Both the position numbers and the translations under genes were made by a program. From Alphaproteobacteria bacterium (GTDB taxonomy: Bacteria; Pseudomonadota; Alphaproteobacteria; Caulobacterales; Aquidulcibacteraceae), in assembly GCA_027488965.1 (NCBI GenBank), contig JAIYAO010000146.1:1-34606 (forward strand): a DNA stretch of 34,606 bases, read 5' to 3'. The stretch's first letter is position 1, and each line of letters starts with the position of its first letter. The notes below the pieces were generated by a model that had not been told where the DNA came from, did no database searches, and was given only the letters and a program-made list of their open reading frames with translations. Positions 18,907 to 27,871 of the stretch are shown one piece after another.

Positions 18907-19957
18907 CGTGGAGGCCCTGCACCGTCGCGCCTCCCGCGGCGAAGGCGATGCGCAGATGGCGCTCGCCCGCGTGCTCGATCACGAGGGCCGCCACGACCAG
19001 GCCCTGCAATGGCTCCAGCGCGCCGCTGACGGAGGCCACCTCCCGTCGCTGACGGTGCTGGGCGCGCGCCTGTTCTCCGGCCGTGCTGCGCCTCAGATGC
19101 CAAGCCAGGGCGCGCGGATGCTGAGCATGGCCGCCGAGGCGGGCGATGCGCAGGCGTGCGCGCTGGTGGCGGTGCTGGCGGCGTCCGGGCAGATGGTGTC
19201 GCAGAGCTGGTCGACGGCGCTCGACTACCTGTTGCGCGCAGCACAGCTGGGCGATGCGCGCGCGCGCCGCCAGATCGCGCTGCTCGCCGGCGATCCCAAG
19301 TTCGACGATCACCTGAAGGATCCGGCCGATCCCCGGCCCTGGGCGGTGGCGCGGGCGGCGATCGACATCGGCGCCTGGCTGCGGCCCGCGGCGCCCCGGC
19401 GCATCGCCGAGGCGCCGCGTTTGTTTGTGTTCGAGAGTTTCCTGCCCGCCAGCGTCTGTGCGTGGATCGTGGCGCTGGCGCGCACCCCGATCGCGGCCGC
19501 GCGGACGCGACAGCCCGGGCGCGATGAGGCGGGCCCCCGACCCGCCGCCGTGGGCTTTGCGCTGCTGGACACCGACGTGGTGCTGCAGGTGGTCCACGCG
19601 CGGATCGCACACGCCACCGGCATCCCCCCGGGCCAGCACGAGCCCACGGGCATTCTTCACTTCGCGGTTGGCGAAGCCTCCGGCGCGCCCGCAGAGGTGT
19701 CGCCGGGCCGCGGGGAAAACACCCGCGTCGCGACCATGCTGATCCACCTCAATGACGACTTTGAAGGCGGCGAGACGGAGTTCCTGCGCGCCGGGCTGCG
19801 CTTCCGCGGACGCACGGGTGACGCCATTGCGTTCTCCCACGTGGACAAGGCCGGCGTCGCAGACGGCGCAACGCAGTATGTGGACCGCGCGCCCACGACC
19901 GGGGAGAAGTGGCTGCTCGCCAAGGGCCTGTGCGGCCGGCCCCAACCGCAGTTCTGA
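18893..19957 (+). CDS. Sel1-repeat protein with prolyl-4-hydroxylase-like domain lacking iron ligands
   Basis: This protein has 354 residues from ATG 18893; an upstream TTG-type extension is less likely. Residues 1-125 are Sel1/TPR-like helices (ARGEGDAQ-type spacing, AADGGHLPSLTVLGARLFSG, AAEAGDAQACALVAVLAASG, AAQLGDARARRQIALLAGD). Residues 165-350 follow the 2-oxoglutarate/iron hydroxylase fold: FVFESFLPASVCAWIVALA entry, ATMLIHLNDDFEGGETEF core, FRGRTGDAIAF and TTGEKWLLAKGL end. In active enzymes H-x-D and a distal His bind iron and a Lys ten residues later binds 2-oxoglutarate. Here the aligned positions are P266-A-E268 and Y329, while K339 is kept. It is therefore probably a non-catalytic scaffold or binding protein. 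It is the last gene of the kup series. Confidence 0.8.
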   Translation: MTPTDVEALHRRASRGEGDAQMALARVLDHEGRHDQALQWLQRAADGGHLPSLTVLGARLFSGRAAPQMPSQGARMLSMAAEAGDAQACALVAVLAASGQMVSQSWSTALDYLLRAAQLGDARARRQIALLAGDPKFDDHLKDPADPRPWAVARAAIDIGAWLRPAAPRRIAEAPRLFVFESFLPASVCAWIVALARTPIAAARTRQPGRDEAGPRPAAVGFALLDTDVVLQVVHARIAHATGIPPGQHEPTGILHFAVGEASGAPAEVSPGRGENTRVATMLIHLNDDFEGGETEFLRAGLRFRGRTGDAIAFSHVDKAGVADGATQYVDRAPTTGEKWLLAKGLCGRPQPQF

Positions 19958-20044
19958 GCCGCAGTCCTGAGCTGGAGGGCCGACGGGTTGGCGCGGCCGC
20001 GCCGGGGCGCTATGCCACGGCGGCTCGCACCCAGAGGAATTGCC

Positions 20045-21289
<1,245 letters not shown>

Positions 21290-21306
21290 CACGCGAGGGG
21301 GACTGC

Positions 21307-22602
21307 ATGGCGGGCGGGGACACACGGCGGCGGCGGCGCTGGGCGCCTTTCGTGCTGGCGGGGATCGCGGTGCTGGCCACGGGCGTCATCGGCTGCGTGA
21401 ACACGCTGCTGCCCGCGGTCGACATGCGCTTCTCGGGCCCGCCCGCGCGCCCCGCCGTCCTCGCCGCATTCGGCGAGGATCCCGCGGTGACCACCGCAGC
21501 CGAATGGACGGAGCGCCGCGCGCCGCTGCTGCGGGCAGCGCTTGAGAAGCACGTCTACGGCGTGATGCCGCCTGCCGGCGCCCCGCGCGTGGAGAAGCGC
21601 ACGCCGGTGGTCTCACGCGCCATCGGCGCCGACGCCGTGGCCGAGCAGTGGACCGTGCGCGTCACCCCCACCAGCGTGTTCAACATGGTGCTGGTGACGC
21701 CGAAGGCCCCGGGCGCACACCCTGTCATCGTCATGCAGAACTTCTGCGGCAATCGCACCGCGCTGCGCGACCGGCCTGAAAGCGTCGCCCTGCCGCTCAC
21801 GCAGGTCATGTCGGCCTGCCACAATCCGTGGGTGACGCCGCTCGTGGAGGGCGTGTTCGGCCGCTACACGAATGGCCCGCCCTTCAAGGAGATCATCGCG
21901 CACGGCTATGCGGTGGCCATGTTCTATGCAGGAGACGTGGTGGCCGACGTGGCGGTCGCAGCACCCGCCCAGCTTGCCCAGTTCGCAGGCGATGCGCCTG
22001 AAGCGGAGCGCCCCGGCGCCATCGCCGTCTGGGCGTGGCTCTACTCGCGGGCGGTGGATGTGCTGGCCGTCGATCCGCGCATCGACGCCGCCCGCATCGC
22101 CATCTGGGGGCATTCGCGCAACGGCAAGTCGGCGCTGCTGGCCGCGGCGTTCGATCCGCGCATCGCCGCCGTCATCGCCCACCAGTCCGGCAAGGGCGGC
22201 GCCACGCTCACGCGCAGCTATGCAGGCGAGAGCGTGGCGCAGATCACGAAGGGCTATCCGCACTGGTTCTCGCCGGCCTACGCCGCCTGGGCGGGCCGCG
22301 AGGAGGAAATTCCCGTGGACCAGCACCAGCTCATCGCGCTCGTGGCGCCGCGCCCCATCTTCATCGGCGCCGCCCGCCGGGACAAATGGTCCGATCCCGA
22401 AGGCGCCTTCCGCGCCGCGAAAGGGGCCGATCCCGTCTACAAGCTGCTGGGCGCGCGGGGGCTGGAGCAGTCGGCCATGCGCGAGCGCGTGTTCGACTCC
22501 GATCTCGCCTTCGTGTTCCGTGGCGGCCGCCATGGCGTCACCACCGCCGACTGGCGCGATTTCCTCACCTTCCTCGATTCGCACCTGAAGGCGACGCCAT
22601 GA
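21307..22602 (+). CDS. CE15 (glucuronoyl esterase)-like alpha/beta-hydrolase lipoprotein
   Basis: The protein has 431 residues. The N-terminus has five arginines, a hydrophobic helix and a lipobox VIGC (Cys at about 35), predicting an outer- or inner-membrane-anchored periplasmic lipoprotein. The hydrolase region matches bacterial CE15 enzymes, which cleave glucuronoyl ester links between lignin and xylan: PVIVMQNFCGN, the nucleophile elbow WGHSRNGKSALLAAAFDPRI (S270; family form G-[CS]-S-R-x-G-K), HQSGKGGATLTR, ITKGYPHWFSPAY, PVDQHQLIALVAPRPIFI and the catalytic His409 in GGRHGVT. The elbow has His where many homologs have Cys. Natural substrate is unproven. ATG 21307 lies 17 bases after argG, and the stop overlaps the SDR start (ATGA). 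Confidence 0.8.
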   Translation: MAGGDTRRRRRWAPFVLAGIAVLATGVIGCVNTLLPAVDMRFSGPPARPAVLAAFGEDPAVTTAAEWTERRAPLLRAALEKHVYGVMPPAGAPRVEKRTPVVSRAIGADAVAEQWTVRVTPTSVFNMVLVTPKAPGAHPVIVMQNFCGNRTALRDRPESVALPLTQVMSACHNPWVTPLVEGVFGRYTNGPPFKEIIAHGYAVAMFYAGDVVADVAVAAPAQLAQFAGDAPEAERPGAIAVWAWLYSRAVDVLAVDPRIDAARIAIWGHSRNGKSALLAAAFDPRIAAVIAHQSGKGGATLTRSYAGESVAQITKGYPHWFSPAYAAWAGREEEIPVDQHQLIALVAPRPIFIGAARRDKWSDPEGAFRAAKGADPVYKLLGARGLEQSAMRERVFDSDLAFVFRGGRHGVTTADWRDFLTFLDSHLKATP

Positions 22603-23333
22603 GCGACCTCGATTTCCGCGGCAGGACCGTTCTCGTCGTCGGCGGCTCCAGCGGCATCGGCAACGGCGTGGCCCACGCGTTCCGCGCGCGCGGCGCAGAG
22701 GTTCACGTGTGGGGCACCCGGCCCCATGCGTCGGACTACTCTAAAGCCGAAGGCAGCGATCTCGACGGCCTGCACTATGCGCGCATGGACGTCGCCGATT
22801 TCGCCGCCATCGAGGCGTACGCTCCGCCTTTCGGCACGCTCGACGTGGTGGTCTGTTCGCAGGGCATCGTGCGCTACAAGCGCGGCGAGTTCTCCATGGA
22901 CGGTTTCCAGGACGTGGTGGACGTGAACCTCAACAGCGTCATGGCGTGCGCGCTGAAGTTCAAGCCGATGCTGACGCACAGCGGCGGCGCGTTCATCGTG
23001 CTCAGCTCCACCGCCGCCTTCCACGCCACCCGCGGCAATCCCGCCTACAACGCCTCCAAGGCCGGCGCGGTGGCGCTGGTGCGCACGCTGGGGCAGGCGT
23101 GGGCGCACGAAGGCGTGCGCGTCAACGGCGTGGCGCCGGGTCTGGTGGACACCAAGCTCACCAAGGTCACCACCGAGAACCCCCAGCGTCTCGCAGCCAG
23201 CCTGCAGACGATCCCCCTCGGACGCCTCGGCACGCCGGACGACATCGCCGGCGCCTGCCTTTTCCTCGCCTCGCCGCTGGGAGCTTATGTGGTCGGGCAG
23301 ACGATCCCCGTGGACGGCGGTCTCATTCTGTAA
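22599..23333 (+). CDS. Short-chain dehydrogenase/reductase
   Basis: This 244-residue classical SDR has a nucleotide-binding VLVVGGSSGIGNGVA near residues 11-25, MDVAD, CSQGI (in place of NNAG), catalytic SST...YNASK (Ser, Tyr and Lys of the tetrad) and NGVAPGLVDT. It ends with the usual VGQTIPVDGGLIL. It oxidises or reduces a hydroxyl/keto group with NAD(P). Substrate cannot be told. The start overlaps the CE15-like stop, so the two are translationally coupled and may act on related carbohydrates or acids. Confidence 0.92.
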   Translation: MSDLDFRGRTVLVVGGSSGIGNGVAHAFRARGAEVHVWGTRPHASDYSKAEGSDLDGLHYARMDVADFAAIEAYAPPFGTLDVVVCSQGIVRYKRGEFSMDGFQDVVDVNLNSVMACALKFKPMLTHSGGAFIVLSSTAAFHATRGNPAYNASKAGAVALVRTLGQAWAHEGVRVNGVAPGLVDTKLTKVTTENPQRLAASLQTIPLGRLGTPDDIAGACLFLASPLGAYVVGQTIPVDGGLIL

Positions 23334-23351
23334 CGCATTGCGACTGGCGAT

Positions 23352-23365
23352 GCGCGCCGGCGCGC
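23352..23365. terminator. 14-bp perfect GC palindrome after the SDR gene
   Basis: GCGCGCCGGCGCGC lies 19 bases after the SDR stop. As RNA it could form a small stem with a minimal loop, but it lacks a T-tract, so termination is only a possibility. The rest of the 23334-23466 gap is AT-richer than its surroundings and has a T-run at 23452-23456. It must hold the promoter of the LysE-type gene, though I see no clear box. Confidence 0.3.
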
Positions 23366-23466
23366 GCTAGCAACGTCACATGACACACGCACACCGACAG
23401 GCGACCTGGCGAAAATAGCGCGCGCCCGCGTCCACCCGTCCCGTCGGTCTTTTTGTGTTGTGAACG

Positions 23467-24096
23467 ATGTCCCTTCCCGTAGATCCCCATCTGTATGGGC
23501 TTTTTCTTGGCGTGATGGCCGTCATGGCGATCACGCCCGGCCCCGCCAACGTGTTCGCCATCGCCAGCGGCGTGCACCGCGGACCTCGCGCTGCGCTCGT
23601 CACCGTCGCCGGCATGAACGCCGCCACGCTGGTATGGTTCGCTGCGGCGGCGCTGGGACTCGCCGCGCTGGTGCAGGCGTTTCCCCTCGCATTCCGGCTG
23701 CTCTCCATCGCCGGAGGGCTCTATGTGGCGTGGCTGGGTCTGAAGTCGCTGTGGGCCGGTGTGACAGGTGCGGCTTCGGCAACGCACGTCGCCGCGAGAA
23801 TGGGGCCGTCTCCGTTTCTCGACGGCTTCGCCGTGCAGATCGCCAATCCGAAGGCGGTGCTGTTCTTCACCGCGGTGCTGCCGCCGTTCATCGATCCCGC
23901 GCGCCCCGCGCCGGCGCAGCTCGGTGCTTTCGCTGCGGCCACCATCGTCCTCGATGTCATCGCCATGTCGGCCTACGCGGTCGCGGGCGCGGCGCTGACG
24001 CGCGGTTTTGCGAGGCCAGCGTTCCGGCGATGGTTTTCGGTGTGCGTGGGCGTCTTGCTGCTGGCGGCGGCCCTGCTGATCCTGCTGCGCCGTTAG
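23467..24096 (+). CDS. LysE/RhtB family exporter, second copy
   Basis: This 209-residue protein has the LysE hallmark MAVMAITPGPANVFAIASG and the late QIANPKAVLFFTAVLPPFI block, with about six membrane helices. It has the same length as the 5341 exporter but is clearly diverged, so the two are not a recent duplication. It probably exports amino acids or related compounds. The start ATG 23467 has a poor ribosome site, and a GTG six bases upstream is out of frame. Its stop TAG (24094-24096) overlaps the reverse-strand stop of the methionine sulfoxide reductase gene. Confidence 0.88.
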   Translation: MSLPVDPHLYGLFLGVMAVMAITPGPANVFAIASGVHRGPRAALVTVAGMNAATLVWFAAAALGLAALVQAFPLAFRLLSIAGGLYVAWLGLKSLWAGVTGAASATHVAARMGPSPFLDGFAVQIANPKAVLFFTAVLPPFIDPARPAPAQLGAFAAATIVLDVIAMSAYAVAGAALTRGFARPAFRRWFSVCVGVLLLAAALLILLRR

Positions 24097-24593
24097 GGCA
24101 CAGTCAGCAGGTCTGCGCAGATCGCCTCAAGGCCGGACCTGTCCGTCTCGTCGAACGCCGCAAGCTCCGTGGCGTCCACATCGAGCACGCCGGCGAGCGC
24201 GCCGGCGGCGTCGCGCACGCACACCACGATCTCGCTGCGCGAGCGGCTGTCGCAGGCGATGTGGCCCGGGAACGCCTCCACATCGGGCACGATGATCGTC
24301 TCGCCCCGTGCCGCAGCGGCGCCGCACACGCCTTTGCCGAACGGAATCCGCAGGCAGCCCAGCGTGCCCTGGTAGGGGCCCACCACGAGTTCTTGGGGCT
24401 TCAGCGGATCGACGAGGTAAAAGCCGCACCAGAAAAACCGGGGCGCAAAAGCGTGCGCGAGCAGGCTCGACGCTGTGGCGTACCGCGCGGTGGCGCTCGT
24501 CTCGCCGGCGATCACGGCGGCGATCTCGGCGCGGACGGCCGCGTAGCGCCGGGTCTTGTCGGTGGGCAGGTTGGTCAGGGGGGCTTCGGACAT
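24093..24593 (-). CDS. msrC: Free methionine-(R)-sulfoxide reductase (GAF type)
   Basis: This 166-residue GAF-domain enzyme reduces free methionine-R-sulfoxide, protecting against oxidation. The three functional cysteines are present with family spacing: C80 (GTLGCLRIPFGKG), C90 (GVCGAAA) and C114 (HIACDSRSRSEIVV). The substrate pocket element WCGFYLV and the C-terminal GVLDVDATELAAFDETD also match. It lies 83 bases downstream of the tRNA on the same strand, so it may be transcribed with it or from its own promoter in that gap. Confidence 0.93.
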   Translation of the reverse strand: MSEAPLTNLPTDKTRRYAAVRAEIAAVIAGETSATARYATASSLLAHAFAPRFFWCGFYLVDPLKPQELVVGPYQGTLGCLRIPFGKGVCGAAAARGETIIVPDVEAFPGHIACDSRSRSEIVVCVRDAAGALAGVLDVDATELAAFDETDRSGLEAICADLLTVP

Positions 24594-24676
24594 CGGATAT
24601 CCAGTGAAACTGTCTTTGGCTTCATTACTCTAAGGCCCGGACCTGGCGCGCCGGAACTCGCGAGGCGAGCGAAGGC

Positions 24677-24752
24677 TGGTGGGCCCGGTCGGATTTGAAC
24701 CGACGACCAGACCGTTATGAGCGGCCGGCTCTAACCACTGAGCTACAGGCCC
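24677..24752 (-). tRNA. tRNA with CAU anticodon, most likely tRNA-Ile2
   Basis: This is a 76-base tRNA on the minus strand with an encoded CCA end. The acceptor GGGCCTG pairs with CGGGCCC (one G-U) and is followed by A73. The D arm GTAGCTCAGTGGTTAGAGC, a GGCCG/CGGTC anticodon stem with loop CTCATAA, and the T loop GTTCAAATC are all regular. CAU could be Met or the lysidine-modified Ile2. The C4-G69 and C5-G68 pairs match TilS determinants of Ile2 and differ from elongator tRNA-Met of E. coli, so Ile2 is favoured. Confidence 0.95.
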
Positions 24753-24847
24753 GTGACGCCTTGCTAGCGGGGTGCGCGGGGCCGGTCCAGAGCGGGCTTG
24801 GCGCCGGGCCCCCCGATGGGCCAACATCGCGCCGGGAGATGGAGGGC

Positions 24848-25435
24848 ATGGCGAAATTTCTGCTGTTCTGGCTCGCGGCGCTCGTCGCGGGGACGGCGCT
24901 GGGGCTCGGCTCCGCCTGGGTGGCGGTGTCGCAGCTGTCGCTGGGCGGGCGCGTCACCGTGGGCGGGTGGTCGACCAACCTCAACACGGGGGCGGCTGCG
25001 GCCGATCCCTACACCCGTGCGGCCGTGGCGCGTGACGGGTTGCTGGCGCTCGCACGGTCCGAGACGATCTATTTCAATCGCGACGCCGACGATGGCGGGG
25101 CGCTGCTGGACGCGAAGTGCACCTACCGTCTGGCTGGAGCAGATCTTCCGGCGCGGTGGTGGTCGATCACGCTGTACGACGAGACGCAGTTTCTGGCGCG
25201 CAATGCCGATGGCGCCCACTCGCTCGACGCCACGCGCATGGTGCGCGACGGCGGCCGCTACATGGTGACCATCGGCCCTGAACGGGGCGACGCGGTCAAC
25301 TGGCTGTCCACGCGCAACGCCGGCCCGTTCTCGCTGACGCTGCGGCTCTATAATCCCGATCCGGCGTTGCGGGCCGATCCGCGGCGGTTGCCGCCGCTGA
25401 CCGTTGAGAAGATCGCCTGCGCGGAGGGCGCGTGA
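24848..25435 (+). CDS. DUF1214 domain protein
   Basis: This 195-residue protein has an N-terminal hydrophobic segment (about 3-28; signal anchor or signal peptide) and a DUF1214 domain. The family pattern is AAVARDGLLALARSETIYF, CTYRLAG then LPARWWSITLYD, and FSLTLRLYNPD near the end. Function is unknown; relatives often pair with DUF1254. I choose ATG 24848 with GGGAG nine bases upstream over ATG 24839, which abuts that site. The stop overlaps the next start (TGATG). Confidence 0.8.
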   Translation: MAKFLLFWLAALVAGTALGLGSAWVAVSQLSLGGRVTVGGWSTNLNTGAAAADPYTRAAVARDGLLALARSETIYFNRDADDGGALLDAKCTYRLAGADLPARWWSITLYDETQFLARNADGAHSLDATRMVRDGGRYMVTIGPERGDAVNWLSTRNAGPFSLTLRLYNPDPALRADPRRLPPLTVEKIACAEGA

Positions 25436-25959
25436 TGGCGGGGCTGATGCGCTTTCTGCTCGGGGTGCTGGTGATCGGCGCGCTGGTGCATGGCGCGGCT
25501 GTGATCGCGGCGCCCTATGGCCTCATGCGCGTGGCGATGCAGCGCGCGTCGAGCGACGGCGCAGCGGTCAACAGGTTCGTGTTCGGCGGCCCGGTGACCC
25601 CGGAGAGCCGTGCCATCGTGCGGCCGTCGCCGGATCTCCTGTACGCCTCATGCGTCTATGATCTGACGGAGGGCCCGCTGCGCATCCGCGTGGCGCCGTG
25701 GGACGATTACGTCTCGCTGTCGCTCTACGCCGCCAACACGGACAACTACTTCACCGCGAACGACCGGGTGGCTGCGGGCGCGCCCATCGAGATTGCGCTT
25801 GTGGCGCGCGGCCAGCCTGCGCCGCAGGGGGCCGGCAAGGTGGTGATCTCGCCGTCGGTGCGCGGGATCGCGCTTGAACGGCGCCTCGCGCCGACGCCTG
25901 AGCGCGTCGCGCTCGCGCAAGAGGCCCGTGAGACCAGCGTGTGCGAGCCGTGGCCCTGA
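25435..25959 (+). CDS. DUF1254-like protein, partner of the DUF1214 protein
   Basis: This 174-residue protein has a membrane or signal segment (about 5-25) and the segment NRFVFGGPVTPESRAIVRPS, then PDLLYASCVYDLTEGPLRIR and WDDYVSLSLYAANTDNYF. That resembles the DUF1254 core but is shorter than full-length DUF1254 proteins. GGAGGG lies seven bases before ATG 25435; a GTG three bases earlier is an alternative. Pairing with DUF1214 is common in alphaproteobacteria. The role is unknown, probably in the envelope. Confidence 0.72.
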   Translation: MAGLMRFLLGVLVIGALVHGAAVIAAPYGLMRVAMQRASSDGAAVNRFVFGGPVTPESRAIVRPSPDLLYASCVYDLTEGPLRIRVAPWDDYVSLSLYAANTDNYFTANDRVAAGAPIEIALVARGQPAPQGAGKVVISPSVRGIALERRLAPTPERVALAQEARETSVCEPWP

Positions 25960-25978
25960 CGGCGCGTGGCTGCGCCGT
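25959..25978. terminator. Hairpin filling the gap between convergent genes
   Basis: ACGGCGC (25959-25965) pairs with GCGCCGT (25972-25978), a perfect 7-bp stem with a 6-base loop. It occupies almost exactly the 19 bases between the DUF1254-like stop and the stop of the convergent siroheme gene, as expected for a bidirectional terminator. There is no T-tract on either side. Confidence 0.5.
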
Positions 25979-26554
25979 TCAGTGCGCGGGCGGCGTCGGC
26001 GGCAGCAAACCGCGCCGTGCGAGGATTTCCTGCGCCTGCGCGAAAATCAGCGGCGGCGCGATTCCCGCGGCGCGGGCCTGACGGCGCGCAGCGGCAAGTT
26101 CTTCCAGCGCCTCGCTCCAGTCCTCCGGAAACGCCGCCTCCAGCGCCTCGCGCGCCAGCTTCGCCCCGGCGGGTGATGCACCGCCTGTGGAAGCGGTGAG
26201 CAGCAGCGCGCCGCGCTGGACGATGGCGGGTGTGTGGAAATCGCAGAACGGCAGCACGTCCTCCACGTTGACGAGCGCCTTCTCGGCGCGCGCGTCCGCA
26301 GCGATGGCGGCGGCGGCCTCGTTGTCGAGGCCCGCAACCCAGACGGCCTGCAGGGCGCGCAGGTCTTTCCTGTTCGGCAGCCGGCGCAGAAGGCGTCCCT
26401 GGCCTGCGGCCATCAGCGCCTCGTCCGGCTGGTCGCAGAAGACGAGGGGATCTGCGCCCAGCGTGCGCAGTTGGGTGAGGCGGCGCAGCACCAGCGGGCC
26501 GCGGCCGATGACGGCGGTGTCGGCATGGGCGGGATCGAGGGCGATGGGGATCAT
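25979..26554 (-). CDS. Precorrin-2 dehydrogenase-like protein (CysG N-terminal/Met8-like domain)
   Basis: This 191-residue protein resembles the N-terminal dehydrogenase/ferrochelatase part of siroheme synthase, which oxidises precorrin-2 with NAD and inserts iron. Visible features are the nucleotide-binding strand TAVIGRGPLVLRRLTQLRTLGA (family V-x-G-G-G-x-x-A-x-R-K form), VNVEDVLPFCDF with the likely catalytic Asp, and LLLTASTGGASPAGAKLARE. Some nucleotide-site glycines are altered (GRG instead of GGG). It starts four bases after cobA ends, so the two encode the separate halves of siroheme synthesis. Confidence 0.82.
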   Translation of the reverse strand: MIPIALDPAHADTAVIGRGPLVLRRLTQLRTLGADPLVFCDQPDEALMAAGQGRLLRRLPNRKDLRALQAVWVAGLDNEAAAAIAADARAEKALVNVEDVLPFCDFHTPAIVQRGALLLTASTGGASPAGAKLAREALEAAFPEDWSEALEELAAARRQARAAGIAPPLIFAQAQEILARRGLLPPTPPAH

Positions 26555-26558
26555 GGGG

Positions 26559-27314
26559 TCAGCTCGCAATGGCGGCGCGTGAGGGCGGGGCGTAGAGAGC
26601 GGCGGCGGCGGCCACGGCCTCGCCGAGGATGAGCAGGGCCGGCCCGTCGCCTGCGTGCGCGGCGACGGCTTCAAGGTCGCCCAGCGCGCCCCCCACCGGG
26701 CGGGACGCGTTCAGCGAGGCGCTTTCCACCAGCACCACGGGGCGCGTTGCAGCGACGCCGCGTTCGGTAAGCGCGGCGCACACGCGCGCGCCTTGAGACT
26801 TGCCCATGTAGATCACGGCCACATCGGCGGCTGCGGCGGCGTCCGCCCAGCGGTCGTCCGCCTGAAGGCCCTTGCCGATGGCGGGTGTCACGAACACCAC
26901 GGAGCGGGCGGCCTTTCGGTGGGTCAGCGAGGTGAGAATATCGGCGGCGGCGGCGAAGCCCGCGCTGATGCCGGGAACGATCTCCACCGCCACACCCGCC
27001 GCACGGCACGCGTCGATCTCTTCCTGCGCGCGGCCGAACAGCATGGGATCGCCGCCCTTCAGGCGCACGACCGTTTCGTGCCTCTGGGCGGCGCGCACCA
27101 GCACGCGGTTGATGAAGGCCTGGTCGGTCGAGGGCTTTCCTGCGCGCTTGCCGACATTGAGCAGGCGTGCATTGGCGGCGAGCGCGAGGACGTCGGCGCT
27201 GACCAGCGCATCATGCAGCACTATGTCGGCTCGCTCCAGCAGGCGCGCCGCGCGCAGCGTCAGCAGATCGACGGCGCCAGGGCCGGCGCCCACAAGATAC
27301 ACCGTGCCCGTCAT
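26559..27314 (-). CDS. cobA: Uroporphyrinogen-III C-methyltransferase
   Basis: This 251-residue SAM-dependent enzyme makes precorrin-2 for siroheme (and cobalamin). It carries VYLVGAGPGAVDLLTLRA (SAM-binding GAGPG), the YDALV-type segment HDALVS, VGKRAGKPS, VVRLKGGDPMLFGR and VPGISAGFAAAA, all family hallmarks. It contains only the methyltransferase. The start overlaps the DUF934 stop (ATGA). Its location in the sulfite reductase operon indicates service to CysI siroheme. Confidence 0.95.
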   Translation of the reverse strand: MTGTVYLVGAGPGAVDLLTLRAARLLERADIVLHDALVSADVLALAANARLLNVGKRAGKPSTDQAFINRVLVRAAQRHETVVRLKGGDPMLFGRAQEEIDACRAAGVAVEIVPGISAGFAAAADILTSLTHRKAARSVVFVTPAIGKGLQADDRWADAAAAADVAVIYMGKSQGARVCAALTERGVAATRPVVLVESASLNASRPVGGALGDLEAVAAHAGDGPALLILGEAVAAAAALYAPPSRAAIAS

Positions 27315-27871
27315 GGCGCACGCCTGCGGAACAGCGGGGAGAGGCCGTCGGCGGAGTCCTGATAGACGTCGCTAAAGTCGGCGAAGGCGCGCAGGGCGTC
27401 GTCCGGGTCCTGGTCGGCGCGCAATGCGAAACTGGTGAGGCCGCAGCGCGCCATGAAGAATAACTGGTCGCGCGCCACGTCGCCGACTGCCCGCAGGTCG
27501 CCGCCGTAGGAAAGGCGCTTGCGCAACAGCACCGCCTGCGACATCCCGCGGCCGTCGTTGAACTTCGGGAACGCGACGCCGATCAACGGCAGCGCGACAT
27601 GCTCCGCTAGCGTGAAAGGATCATCGGTCGGCAGCACGATCGGCGGCGCGCCGCGTTCGCCGGCGAGCCACTCGATCAGCGGGACGAACCCGTCGTCGCG
27701 CCAGTCCTTTGCCTTCGCATCGGCGGGCACGGGTTTTTTCACGTAGGTGGCGATCCGCGCGTCGCCGCGCCCGCCTTCCACCACGCGCGGCGTCGCTTCC
27801 GTCTTCACCGCCGCAGGCGCGCCCTCGGCGATGAACGGGCCATCTGCCCCGAGCTTGATCAGCACGCTCAT
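27311..27871 (-). CDS. DUF934 protein of the sulfite-reduction operon
   Basis: This 186-residue protein matches DUF934: VPLIEWLAGE, GVAFPKFNDGRGMSQAVLLRKRLSYGGDLRAVGDVARDQLFFMARCG (split family block) and a late FADFSDVYQDSAD. Members sit beside CysI/CysH in most alpha- and betaproteobacteria and are thought to help sulfite reduction, with unproven mechanism. It overlaps cysI and cobA by four bases on each side, so translation is coupled. Confidence 0.88.
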   Translation of the reverse strand: MSVLIKLGADGPFIAEGAPAAVKTEATPRVVEGGRGDARIATYVKKPVPADAKAKDWRDDGFVPLIEWLAGERGAPPIVLPTDDPFTLAEHVALPLIGVAFPKFNDGRGMSQAVLLRKRLSYGGDLRAVGDVARDQLFFMARCGLTSFALRADQDPDDALRAFADFSDVYQDSADGLSPLFRRRAP

